A program made the translations under genes and the position numbers. Under the pieces are notes generated by a model. The model was not told the origin of the DNA. It saw nothing but the letters and a program-made list of their open reading frames with translations, and ran no database searches. Of a stretch of 64,000 nucleotides of DNA, positions 1 through 8,399 are shown piece by piece. This DNA is from Planococcus halocryophilus. Its GTDB lineage: Bacteria; Bacillota; Bacilli; Bacillales_A; Planococcaceae. Where the stretch lies: the NCBI RefSeq assembly GCF_001687585.2, contig NZ_CP016537.2:282001-346000 (forward strand), read 5' to 3'. Positions within the stretch are counted from its first letter, which is position 1. Every line of letters begins with the position of its first letter.

Positions 1-1
1 C

Positions 2-1057
2 ATGATGACTATCTATGTATTATTTGGAGGGATGACAGCGACAAGTTGGGTACAGATTATCAAAGCCGTGCTGTTGATGGTTGGTACAGTTATTTTATCT
101 TTCCTAGTGCTCAAGAATTTCAATTTTAATATTCTAGACATGTTCACACAGATGAAGACGGCGACGCCTCATGGAGAAGCGTATTTAAGTCCTGGAGTGA
201 AATACAAAATGCCATTGGATACCATTTCACTCATGCTTGCCTTGGTTCTTGGAACTGCAGGACTGCCGCACATCTTGATGCGCTTTTTCACAGTAAAAGA
301 TGCGAAAACAGCACGAAGCTCAGTTATGTGGGCAACTTGGATTGTTGGGATTTTCTATGTAATGACCATCTTCCTAGGTTTCGGGGCCGCAGCTTTTGTT
401 GGGTCTGATTTAATCACTTCAACAAACCCTGCTGGGAATATGGCCGCACCTCTATTGGCGCAAGCCTTAGGTGGCGATATTTTAATGTCGTTTATTTCTG
501 CAGTCGCATTTGCGACGATTCTTGCTGTAGTAGCGGGTCTGGTGTTGACTGGTGCTTCGGCTTTTGCTCATGATATTTATGGACAAATTATTAAAAAAGG
601 TCAAGCGACAGAACGCCAGCAAATGTTGGCAGCTCGTTATGCATCGCTTGGGGTATCTGCGTTTTCAATTTTGTTGGCTATCTTTGCGCAAAGTTTAAAT
701 GTGGCGTTTCTCGTATCTCTGGCATTTTGTATTGCAGCAAGTGCCAATTTACCAGTCATTCTTTACACGATTTTCTGGAAACGATTTAATACTACAGGGG
801 CAGTATCGGCAATTCTAACAGGATTGATATCAGCGTTAGTACTGGTGTCCTTAAGTCCGAGTGTGATGAATCCGGTGGCGGGTGCGGCAATTTTCGTAGG
901 AGATCCAATTTTCCCATTAACCAACCCGGCGTTATTCTCTGTACCGCTTGGATTTATTGGTGGATGGGTAGGTACGATGCTATCAAAAGAACTCGATATC
1001 AAGAAATATTCAGAGGTCAATGTCCGTGCAAACACAGGTGGATTTAGACAATTATAA
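2..1057 (+). CDS. Sodium:solute symporter, cation/acetate (ActP-like), 3' part
   Basis: This is the C-terminal 351 residues of a polytopic membrane protein of the SSS family. The segment around GLPHILMRFFTV (about residues 87-98 of the visible part) and the following transmembrane helices match the acetate/pyruvate permease ActP subgroup. Such proteins are usually about 500-550 residues long, so roughly a third lies upstream of the window; the Met codons at base 2 are probably internal. Expected role: Na+-coupled uptake of acetate or another short monocarboxylate across the cytoplasmic membrane. At least eight hydrophobic segments are visible. A terminator follows directly. The family is clear; the substrate is inferred. 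Confidence 0.8.
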   Translation: MMTIYVLFGGMTATSWVQIIKAVLLMVGTVILSFLVLKNFNFNILDMFTQMKTATPHGEAYLSPGVKYKMPLDTISLMLALVLGTAGLPHILMRFFTVKDAKTARSSVMWATWIVGIFYVMTIFLGFGAAAFVGSDLITSTNPAGNMAAPLLAQALGGDILMSFISAVAFATILAVVAGLVLTGASAFAHDIYGQIIKKGQATERQQMLAARYASLGVSAFSILLAIFAQSLNVAFLVSLAFCIAASANLPVILYTIFWKRFNTTGAVSAILTGLISALVLVSLSPSVMNPVAGAAIFVGDPIFPLTNPALFSVPLGFIGGWVGTMLSKELDIKKYSEVNVRANTGGFRQL

Positions 1058-1064
1058 AAAATGG

Positions 1065-1097
1065 AAAACCCGGTGCTTAATAAGCATTGGGTTTTTT
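1065..1097 (+). terminator. Intrinsic terminator after the symporter gene
   Basis: The arms 1067-1079 and 1081-1093 pair, with two G-U pairs, and a T-run follows at 1092-1097. It ends the symporter transcript. Confidence 0.8.
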
Positions 1098-1179
1098 CAA
1101 TGGAATAATAAAGGATTCGAGAAGGATACGACGAATTAGGGAAGTAAGAAAAAACTGGAAATTAAGGGGAGTGAACTAA

Positions 1180-2184
1180 ATGGCGAAGTTAAATTTAATT
1201 CCTTACCGAATAGAAGAAATCGCAGATCAGGCACCACGAATTCCTAGAGGGGTACGGATGATTCAAGCGCCGGAAGTATGGCAGTGGGCAGAGAGAGGAA
1301 AAGGGAAGATCATTGCGATTCTAGACACGGGATGCCAGCCAGATCATCCTGATTTAGAAGGTCGAATTGTAGATGGCAAAAACTTCACACCTGATTACAA
1401 TGGAGATGCGACGAATTTTGATGATAACAATGGTCATGGGACACATGTTGCGGGAACAGTTGCTGCTTCTTATAGAGAAAGTGGAGGAATAGCAGGTGTG
1501 GCTCCTGAAGCTCAGCTACTTATTTTAAAGGTATTGTCCGGTGAAGGTGGCGGGGAGTATCAAGGAATTATCGACGGTATGCAGTATGCAATTGATTGGA
1601 GAGGGCCAAATGGCGAGCGTGTCCATGTCATTTCCATGTCTTTAGGTGGTCCAGAAGATGTAGAAGAATTGCATGCGGTAGTGAAACGGGCTGTGGATGC
1701 AGGAATTCCAGTAGTGTGTGCAGCAGGAAACGAAGGAGACAATAAATACGATACAAACGAATATGCTTATCCGGGAGCATACGGAGAAGTGATTCAAGTA
1801 GGGGCTGTGGATTTTAATCGTCGCATTGCCAATTTCAGCAATACGAATGATGAAATCGATTTAGTAGCTCCGGGAGTGGATATCTATTCAACATTTCCTG
1901 GTGGCAAGTATGCCAGCCTTTCAGGAACTTCAATGGCGACACCTCATGTTTCAGGAGCGTTAGCATTAATTAAGAACATTGCCGAAAAAGAATTTGCTCG
2001 TGAACTGACAGAAGCTGAATTATATGCTCAACTCGTTCGGCGAACCATGTCTATTGGCTACCCGAAAACCGCAGAAGGAAATGGTGTACTGGCATTAGAT
2101 ATATTGAATAAAATCGAACAACTAGTTAAAGTGATCAATCAATCGTATAACACAGATGAAAAAATGGATGTAAGAAAACTTTAA
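1180..2184 (+). CDS. ispA: Intracellular subtilisin-family serine protease
   Basis: S8-family protease of 334 residues. The catalytic triad is visible: D49 in [13 protein letters not shown]86 in NGHGTHVAG and S251 in [12 protein letters not shown], with oxyanion Asn184 in AAGNEGD. There is no signal peptide. The N-terminus begins [10 protein letters not shown], which resembles the LIPY-type propeptide of Bacillus intracellular subtilisin IspA, so the enzyme probably acts in the cytoplasm on bulk protein in late growth. The length equals the family norm. The ATG follows AAGGGGAG with normal spacing. A terminator overlaps the end region, so the gene is likely monocistronic. Confidence 0.93.
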   Translation: MAKLNLIPYRIEEIADQAPRIPRGVRMIQAPEVWQWAERGKGKIIAILDTGCQPDHPDLEGRIVDGKNFTPDYNGDATNFDDNNGHGTHVAGTVAASYRESGGIAGVAPEAQLLILKVLSGEGGGEYQGIIDGMQYAIDWRGPNGERVHVISMSLGGPEDVEELHAVVKRAVDAGIPVVCAAGNEGDNKYDTNEYAYPGAYGEVIQVGAVDFNRRIANFSNTNDEIDLVAPGVDIYSTFPGGKYASLSGTSMATPHVSGALALIKNIAEKEFARELTEAELYAQLVRRTMSIGYPKTAEGNGVLALDILNKIEQLVKVINQSYNTDEKMDVRKL

Positions 2185-2193
2185 TGTTGCGAG

Positions 2194-2226
2194 CCACCCT
2201 ACGGAAAACAAGTAGGGTGGTTTTCT
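2194..2226 (+). terminator. Intrinsic terminator after ispA
   Basis: A perfect 9-bp stem (2194-2202 with 2212-2220) is followed directly by TTTTCT. It lies 9 bases past the ispA stop. Confidence 0.9.
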
Positions 2227-2393
2227 ATTGGGAAATTCCAAGTAATTTATTTATTTTTAAAATTTGGAATATTAATTTGATATTTCACATTAACATGATT
2301 ATACTTGTAATTATCTTCTTAATGTCTATTATTTTCGGAATTTACTTCCGTTATGTAGAAGAAATTAACGAAAAACATATTGGAGGGAAAAGA

Positions 2394-4034
2394 GTGAAAA
2401 GAAATTTACAGCGTTCAATGTATCTTTTATTAATGTTGCTGATATTGCTTACTGCTTGCTCGGAAAGCACGAAAGAAGAAAGCTCAGAAAACAATGTGAA
2501 AGAAATGACGGAAGAAGATAAACAAGGTGGCACATTGATTTACGGACGTGGGGCTGACTCAGTCGGCTTAGATCCAATCAATGTCACGGATGGTGAATCC
2601 ATCCGAATCACCCATAATGTTTTTGAAACATTACTGGAGTACGATGACAATTTAGAGTTACAACCGAAACTGGCTACAGAGTATAGTTCTAGCGAAGATG
2701 GCTTGACCTGGACATTCCAATTACGCGAGGGCGTTAAATTTCATGATGGAACTGATTTTAACGCAGAAGCTGTTGTCTTTAACTTTGAACGATGGATGGA
2801 TCCAGAAAATCCATATCACCAAGGAGACTTTCCATACTATCCATTTCTCTATGGAGGATTTAAAGGAGACGAAAATCATTTGATCGAACATGTTAAAGCG
2901 ACAGGGGATTATGAGCTTGAAATAAAACTAAAACGGAAAACTGCTCCATTTCTTAGTTACTTAGCCATTTCTATGTTCGGAATTGCCAGCCCAGCTGCCA
3001 TTGAGCAATATGGTGAGGAATTATATGAGCATCCGGTAGGGACAGGACCCTTCCAATTTGAGGAGTGGAGCCGGAACAGTACTATTACACTAGCAAAAAA
3101 TCCGAATTATTGGATGGAAGGAAAACCTTACTTGGATAAGCTTATCTATCAAGTAATCCCTGAAAATGCAGCTCGCTTGAATGCATTACAAACCGGAGAA
3201 ATTGATATTTTAGACGGGATGAATGCTGGGGACACTAATATTGTAGAAGAAACGGAAGGACTTGAACTGCAGAAGCGTCCAAGCTTCAATATTGGTTACA
3301 TGGCTTTTAATATGGAAAAAGAACCATTTGATGATCCATTGGTGAGAAAAGCAATTAGCATGGCCATCAATAAAGAAGAAATCGTTGATGCTTTTTATAA
3401 TGGATTAGCAGATCCGGCAACGAGTCCATTACCTCCTTCGTTATGGGGTCATAATGCTGAGTTGGAAAAATACGATTACGATGTCGAAGAAGCGAAAAAA
3501 CTATTAGCTGAAGCTGGCTTCGAAAATGGTTTTGAGACTGAATTATATACGATGAGCAATCCACGTCCGTATTTACCTGAACCGATGAAAATCGCTGAAG
3601 CAATCCAATCTGATTTAGCCGAAATTGGCATTACAGCAGAGATTGTTTCGATGGAGTGGGCAACGTATCTAGAAGACACTAAGAACGGAAAACATAGTAT
3701 GGCGATGTATGGTTGGACAGGTGTAATGGCGGACCCTGATAACTTCTTATATCCGAACTTGAGTAAAACGAATGCAGAAGTACCTGCACAAAACATTGCC
3801 TTCTATAAGAGTGACGAATTTACTTCTTTGATCACGGAAGCCCGTGAAACTATTGATCAGGATAAACGAACTGAACTTTATAAGGAAGCACAACAATTAT
3901 TTCAAGAAGACGCGCCTTGGGTGATGTTGGCATATACAACGCCACCACTTGCACAAAGTGACTATGTAGAAGGTTATAAACCACATCCAATGAGCAACGA
4001 TTTAATGACGGATGTATACTTATCAAATCAATAA
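2394..4034 (+). CDS. Peptide ABC transporter substrate-binding lipoprotein (family 5)
   Basis: A 546-residue extracellular lipoprotein of the DppA/OppA/NikA family (SBP_bac_5). The chosen GTG start follows TGGAGGG and gives a lysine/arginine N-terminus, a hydrophobic stretch and the lipobox LLTAC. The frame is open up to 2184, but the extra residues would put a second hydrophobic segment before the signal peptide, so the longer form is rejected. GTGPFQFEEW and NPNYWMEGKPYLDK are typical family signatures. Expected role: binding oligopeptides or dipeptides outside the membrane. No permease or ATPase genes lie beside it; an M42 aminopeptidase follows by 17 bases, suggesting a peptide-utilisation pair that uses a transporter encoded elsewhere. 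Confidence 0.88.
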   Translation: MKRNLQRSMYLLLMLLILLTACSESTKEESSENNVKEMTEEDKQGGTLIYGRGADSVGLDPINVTDGESIRITHNVFETLLEYDDNLELQPKLATEYSSSEDGLTWTFQLREGVKFHDGTDFNAEAVVFNFERWMDPENPYHQGDFPYYPFLYGGFKGDENHLIEHVKATGDYELEIKLKRKTAPFLSYLAISMFGIASPAAIEQYGEELYEHPVGTGPFQFEEWSRNSTITLAKNPNYWMEGKPYLDKLIYQVIPENAARLNALQTGEIDILDGMNAGDTNIVEETEGLELQKRPSFNIGYMAFNMEKEPFDDPLVRKAISMAINKEEIVDAFYNGLADPATSPLPPSLWGHNAELEKYDYDVEEAKKLLAEAGFENGFETELYTMSNPRPYLPEPMKIAEAIQSDLAEIGITAEIVSMEWATYLEDTKNGKHSMAMYGWTGVMADPDNFLYPNLSKTNAEVPAQNIAFYKSDEFTSLITEARETIDQDKRTELYKEAQQLFQEDAPWVMLAYTTPPLAQSDYVEGYKPHPMSNDLMTDVYLSNQ

Positions 4035-4051
4035 TTTGAGGTGGATGGACT

Positions 4052-5131
4052 TTGTATAAACTATTGAAAGATTTGTGTGATTTAGTAGGACCAAGTGGTT
4101 TTGAGCAAGATGTTCAACGCTTTATCAAAAAAGAAATACAAGATAAAGTAGATCAACTAGAAGTTGATCCGCTTGGCAATTTGATTGCTACAGTAAAAGC
4201 GACAGATTCTCAAATGCCATCTATTTTACTAGCAGCACATGCAGATGAAATAGGTTTCATCGTTAAGAAAATCGAACCGAATGGCACACTGCGCTTTGAA
4301 CAGCTCGGAGGATTTGATAATCGGATCTTGCTAGCGCAACCGGTTACCATCAAAAGTTTAGCAGGTTATATCGAAGGTGTAATTGGTGCTTTGGCCGTTC
4401 ATTATGTAAAGTGGGATGACCCAAAGCGAATTGATTCTCATCGTGATTTATACATCGACGTCGGCGCATCTTCGGTAGAGGAAGTTCTAGAAATGGGGAT
4501 TAAAGTCGGCCAACCAATAAGCTATGGGAGCAAATTGAAATTGGCGGGTGACAAAAAGCGAAATCGAGTAATCGGAAAAGCTTTGGATGACCGCGCAGGT
4601 TGCGCAGTGTTAATTGCACTGATCAATAATCTTCGGTCAAACAAAGAAGCTAAACATGGCGACATTTACTGCGTCTTCACGGTTCAAGAAGAAGTAGGAT
4701 TAAGAGGTGCATCTGTATTGTCACAAGGTATCAAACCAGATTTTGCATTGGCTGTCGATACGACGCCAACAAGTGATACGTACGATGTCTTGATGACAGG
4801 AACAAGAAAACTTGGAGAAGGACCATGTATTAAAGTAGCTGACAAGTCATTGATTTCTCATCCTCTTGTTACAGGTCTTTTAGAAAAAGTTGCTGTAGAA
4901 AAAAACATTCCTTATCAACAAGAAATTTTTATGGGCATCGGAACAGATGCTGGAGCAATTCATATGACTTCTACAGGAGTCTCAACAGGAGTGGTGTCTA
5001 TTCCTTCGCGTTACACACATACACCGATTGAAGTTATCGACTTGGATGATCTCGAAAACTCAGTTCGTTTAGTGGAGGAATTTATTTTTGCTTCAAAAGA
5101 ACTGATCGGCAAAAACTTTCTAGATACGTGA
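4052..5131 (+). CDS. M42 family metallo-aminopeptidase
   Basis: A 359-residue cytosolic di-metal aminopeptidase (M42: FrvX, YsdC, glutamyl/deblocking aminopeptidase group). Metal and catalytic signatures are H63-x-D65 in AAHADEIGF, the bridging Asp in KALDDRAGC, Glu-Glu in VQEEVGLRGA, Asp in AVDTTPTSD and the late His in YTHTPIEV. The start is TTG after GAGGTGG. These enzymes form large tetrahedral complexes that trim peptides. It is probably co-transcribed with the peptide-binding lipoprotein just upstream, so it plausibly degrades imported peptides. Exact specificity cannot be told from sequence. Confidence 0.9.
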   Translation: MYKLLKDLCDLVGPSGFEQDVQRFIKKEIQDKVDQLEVDPLGNLIATVKATDSQMPSILLAAHADEIGFIVKKIEPNGTLRFEQLGGFDNRILLAQPVTIKSLAGYIEGVIGALAVHYVKWDDPKRIDSHRDLYIDVGASSVEEVLEMGIKVGQPISYGSKLKLAGDKKRNRVIGKALDDRAGCAVLIALINNLRSNKEAKHGDIYCVFTVQEEVGLRGASVLSQGIKPDFALAVDTTPTSDTYDVLMTGTRKLGEGPCIKVADKSLISHPLVTGLLEKVAVEKNIPYQQEIFMGIGTDAGAIHMTSTGVSTGVVSIPSRYTHTPIEVIDLDDLENSVRLVEEFIFASKELIGKNFLDT

Positions 5132-5141
5132 AAAGTATAAA

Positions 5142-5177
5142 AACCGAGTGCCCTTATTACGCACTCGGTTTTTTTGT
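5142..5177 (+). terminator. Intrinsic terminator after the M42 gene
   Basis: Perfect 10-bp stem 5142-5151 / 5161-5170, followed by a long T-run. Confidence 0.92.
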
Positions 5178-5261
5178 TGCTATTTTTACAAACCATTACT
5201 CAATATAAAATATTAATTTCAATTTAATTTCAAAAAAAGTGATCTAAAGAAAATCCCTTTG

Positions 5262-5279
5262 CGTTATGCCTGTATAACG
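5262..5279. promoter_or_regulatory. Inverted repeat upstream of the four-His repeat gene
   Basis: Perfect 6-bp arms, CGTTAT and ATAACG, flank a 6-base centre, about 35 bases before the start codon at 5314. It could be an operator or a small leader hairpin. There is no further evidence, so the function is open. Confidence 0.3.
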
Positions 5280-5313
5280 AAAAATAAAAAAGAAAAAAAG
5301 GGAGCGATTTTAG

Positions 5314-6675
5314 ATGAAATTAAACAAAGTACTTTTAGCCGTACCACTTAGCCTAGCATTACTGGTACCAACGGCGGCACTTGCCGACAGCCACGGAGGA
5401 CATTCAACAGCGAGCGAAGCATCAATGGAAATGGCAACAGCTACACCAGCTGCGGAATTACGCATTGCACTCGACACGACATTAACGGAGCATGCCTTCC
5501 TCGCAATCGAAGCGATGCGTAAAGGCGTCGACGGCGCAGAAGATTTTGACCAAGCAGCGGGTGCACTTTTAGCCAATGCAGATGACTTGTCTGCAGCAGT
5601 TGGTTCAGTTTACGGTGACGAAGGCGCTGCGCAATTTGACGAAGTATGGAAATCACATATCGGCTATTTCGTGGATTACGTGACAGCAACCGCTGAAGAC
5701 AACCAAGAAGGCAAAGACCAAGCATTAGCAGAACTGGAAAAATACAAAGTGGAACAATCTGAGTTCTTTGATACGGCAACGGGTGGCTTACTGCCAGCGG
5801 CAGCTGTTCAAGAAGGATTGGACATGCACGTAGATCAGTTGATCAACGCGTTTGACGCATACGTTGCCGGCGATTTCGAAAAAGCATACTCATTAGAGCG
5901 TGAAGGGATTCAACACATGAGCATGTTCGCAGAAAGCTTGTCAATTGCGATCACAACTCAATTCCCAGACAAATTCGATAACACAAGTGCCGATACACCA
6001 GCGATTGACTTGCGTGCAACATTGAACCAAACGTTCACAGAACACGCTGGACTTGCAGTGATGGCAATGCAAGACGGTGCCGATGGCGCGGAAAGCTTTG
6101 ACCAAGCAGCAGGCGCGTTACTAGCGAACGCAGATGACTTATCTGCAGCAGTTGGTTCAGTATACGGCGAAGAAGCCGGTGCTCAATTTGAAGAAACATG
6201 GAAGTCACACATTGGCTACTTTGTGGATTACGTAACAGCAACAGGTGAAGGCAACAAAGAAGGCCAAGAACAAGCACGCGCTGAACTGGATCAATACATT
6301 GTCGACCAAGCAGCATTCTTAGATGCAGCAACAGAAGGTCGCGTACCAGCAGATGCACTTGAAGAAGGCTTAACAGCACACGTTGGACAACTACTTGGCG
6401 CATTTGATTCGTATGTAGCAGGCGACTTTGACGCTGCTTACAGCTCGATTCGTGAAGCTTATGCACATATGCAAATGCCAGCAGCAGGTCTATCTGCCGC
6501 GATTGTTGATCAATTCCCAGATCAATTTAGCGCAACAGAAATGCCATCTGAAATGCCGAAAACAGGCATGGGCGGCATGGCTGACCAAGGGTCATTCCCA
6601 TTCTTATGGGTTCTTGCAGGCTTGATGTTAGCTGCATTGACTACAGTTGTAGCAGTTCGTACACGCAAACAATAA
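5314..6675 (+). CDS. Wall-anchored protein with two four-histidine helical repeats
   Basis: A 453-residue surface protein. It has a signal peptide (residues 1 to about 24, cut near ALADS), a His/Met-rich linker (25-48), then two tandem repeats of period 184 (about 49-221 and 233-405). The C-terminus has MPKTG (414-418), a hydrophobic segment and TRKQ, the layout of a sortase signal with Met for Leu. Each repeat keeps four His at identical spacing: H60, H115, H172, H201 and H244, H299, H356, H385. Contexts are TEHA, WKSHIGYFVDY, a His in a VDQL/VGQL helix, and HM(S/Q)M. All-alpha bundles with such His suggest metal or haem binding; a CopC protein lies downstream. From memory, similar segments occur in Bacillaceae proteins named copper amine oxidase-like, but that catalytic domain is absent here. 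Function is unproven. Confidence 0.75.
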   Translation: MKLNKVLLAVPLSLALLVPTAALADSHGGHSTASEASMEMATATPAAELRIALDTTLTEHAFLAIEAMRKGVDGAEDFDQAAGALLANADDLSAAVGSVYGDEGAAQFDEVWKSHIGYFVDYVTATAEDNQEGKDQALAELEKYKVEQSEFFDTATGGLLPAAAVQEGLDMHVDQLINAFDAYVAGDFEKAYSLEREGIQHMSMFAESLSIAITTQFPDKFDNTSADTPAIDLRATLNQTFTEHAGLAVMAMQDGADGAESFDQAAGALLANADDLSAAVGSVYGEEAGAQFEETWKSHIGYFVDYVTATGEGNKEGQEQARAELDQYIVDQAAFLDAATEGRVPADALEEGLTAHVGQLLGAFDSYVAGDFDAAYSSIREAYAHMQMPAAGLSAAIVDQFPDQFSATEMPSEMPKTGMGGMADQGSFPFLWVLAGLMLAALTTVVAVRTRKQ

Positions 6676-6690
6676 CTAGAGATTTTACAA

Positions 6691-6718
6691 AAAGCTAGCC
6701 CTCCTGGCTAGCTTTTTG
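6691..6718 (+). terminator. Intrinsic terminator after the four-His repeat gene
   Basis: 10-bp stem 6691-6700 / 6706-6715 with a T-rich tail. It separates this gene from the CopC gene, so the two are probably separate transcripts. Confidence 0.88.
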
Positions 6719-6868
6719 TTTGCCTGTTTTACGATTTAATAGGATTTATTTTTATCTATATTGTGTCGGAATTTGCGAAATGGATAAAAGTTTTGGATTT
6801 AGAAAAAATATAAAGAAGAATACGAAAGAAATTATTGTAAAATCGAAAAAGAAATGGAGATGAGCTGT

Positions 6869-7426
6869 ATGAAAAAAATAATGGTTTTATTGGTATTAGC
6901 TATTTTTGCCTTGCCGGTAGTAGGGCAAGCACATACGACACTATCCTCATCGACACCTGCAGAAGGATCTGTTGTCGCTGAGACGTTAGAAGAAGTAGTT
7001 TTAACTTTTGGGACGGTTATCGAACAAGGAAGTACGATGACATTGGAGCGTGAAGGAATAACTTATGATTTTGAAGAAATTACATTTTCAAGTGAAGTCA
7101 TGACCGGAGCTATAAAAGAAGAGCTTCCAAATGGCTCGTATACAATTCAATGGAAGATCATTGGAGTAGATGGTCATCCGATTGAAGGGGAAGTTCCATT
7201 TGAACTAGCTGTTGAAGTTGCAGAAGAAGTACAAGTTGTTGAAGATTCTGAAGTTAAAACTGAAGGCGAGCCAGTTGTTGAAAAAGCATCAGCTACAGAA
7301 GAGCAGTCTGCTCAAGCTACAGAAACCACTGAAGAAGATGGAGGCAATATGCTCATCACCATCCTTCTTATTTTAGCAGTTATGGTGATCGGCTTTATTG
7401 TGTTCCGACTGTTGAAAAAGAAATAA
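6869..7426 (+). CDS. CopC-domain copper-binding membrane protein
   Basis: A 185-residue secreted, membrane-tethered protein. The ATG at 6869 is preferred over 6854 because GGAG lies 9 bases upstream and the signal peptide then starts MKKIMVLLVL. Cleavage near VGQA would expose His as the new N-terminus (AHTTLSSSTPAEGS), the usual Cu(II) ligand of CopC/YcnJ domains. The second half of the domain carries VDGHPIEGEVPFEL, with the other conserved His. An acidic Glu/Thr linker (about 125-158) and one C-terminal transmembrane helix with a lysine tail follow. Expected role: extracytoplasmic copper binding or delivery. No CopD-type domain is fused. Its neighbour with eight conserved His supports a metal-handling locus. 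Confidence 0.85.
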   Translation: MKKIMVLLVLAIFALPVVGQAHTTLSSSTPAEGSVVAETLEEVVLTFGTVIEQGSTMTLEREGITYDFEEITFSSEVMTGAIKEELPNGSYTIQWKIIGVDGHPIEGEVPFELAVEVAEEVQVVEDSEVKTEGEPVVEKASATEEQSAQATETTEEDGGNMLITILLILAVMVIGFIVFRLLKKK

Positions 7427-7461
7427 ATTCAGCTGTTGTGTAAATAAACTAAAGGTATAGG

Positions 7462-7510
7462 TGAACTCCTAATGATAAACACTTTAAAAAGTGAAATCAT
7501 TAGGGGTTCA
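7462..7510. terminator. Long hairpin after the CopC gene, possible bidirectional terminator
   Basis: 15-bp stem 7462-7476 / 7496-7510 with one G-U pair and an AT-rich loop. It sits between the end of the CopC gene and the facing GGDEF remnant. The tail is only moderately T-rich. Confidence 0.6.
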
Positions 7511-7569
7511 TTTAATATATGCTTATTTAGAATTGGTATATTCATTACTTAGTTTGAGAAAATAAAAGT

Positions 7570-8090
7570 TCAAGTGATAACTACTTGGTTTTTGCCCTTA
7601 TCTTTTGCTAAGTACAATGCATCATCTACCCAATCAATCATACAAGTTAGAGAAAAATTGCTTGTGAAACTTTTCCCGCCTATCGATACGGTAATATCAA
7701 TTTCACTGTTTTGTCCTTGGATTTTCAGTTGCTGAATTTCTTGGCTTAACCTGTTAGCGATCAGTTCTAATTCCGCTTTGTCAGTATTAGGCAAAAGCAC
7801 AGCAAACTCGTCTCCGCCAATCCGTGCTATCGTATCAGAAGATCTTGTGATCCTTGTTGAACAGTAGGTTCTTCTTCACAGTGCTGAAAATAATTTGCGC
7901 CGATACCACAATTCGATAAATCACCACCATTATGAATCGCAAATTGATTCTATTCTTTATTTGTAAAGCAGATGGTTCCAGTAGCATCCATTAAACAGAT
8001 AGGATCTCTTAGTGAATTTAATATCGATTCATTGATGCCTGGGTCAATCGATAAAAAAGTATTAATATGTGCATTCAATACAATCATCAT
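7570..8090 (-). pseudogene. PAS-GGDEF diguanylate cyclase, decayed
   Basis: Reading the minus strand from ATG 8090 gives a PAS-like start (residues 1-36: ESILNSLRDPICLMDATG). An in-frame TAG then follows TNKE, and after it a readable stretch including NGGDLSNCGIGANYFQ. The frame is then lost, and the end of a GGDEF domain appears in another frame with the ARIGGDEFAVLLPNTD motif (about 7777-7824) and a C-terminal SIGG...DWVDDALYLAKDKGKNQ (to 7570). Most of the GGDEF N-terminal half is missing, so there is an internal deletion as well. It was once a c-di-GMP synthase with a sensory domain and is almost certainly non-functional. Confidence 0.85.
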
Positions 8091-8399
8091 CTTTCTATAG
8101 GAGAGGTAAGTTTATGTAATAATACCTCCATTACCTTCCAATGAAATTTAAAAACTTTAAAATATCCCCAATTTAATATTATAATATGAAAAAGTTAAAG
8201 GAATGATAGCTTTAAGAAATAAAAAATGGCTGTCTCTAAAAAAGAGAGTTCTCTATGAGTTGTATCAAATTGAAAAGCAGAGGAAATCAGAAAACCGTGT
8301 CATGAATGAAATCACTCGAACATGTATGTTATAAAGGAATATGGAATGTGTTTGTGGTGACTAAGTTTTATTGCTGGTTTGCCACAAAAAATGGAAAGG
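8091..8399. other. Gene-free interval before the mscS-like gene
   Basis: AT-rich DNA with no convincing ORF. It should hold the promoter of the MscS-type gene, but I see no clear -35/-10 pair. It may include the eroded upstream end of the GGDEF gene. Confidence 0.4.

Noticed and set aside
2184..2393. Longer N-terminus of the peptide-binding lipoprotein from ATG 2184
   Set aside because: It begins inside the ispA stop and terminator, and would bury the lipobox signal peptide at residue 70.
5441..6466. Two long antisense frames (about 112 and 143 codons) within the four-His repeat gene
   Set aside because: Low-complexity Leu/Arg/Gln products, no ribosome sites, and they arise from the codon bias of the sense strand repeats.
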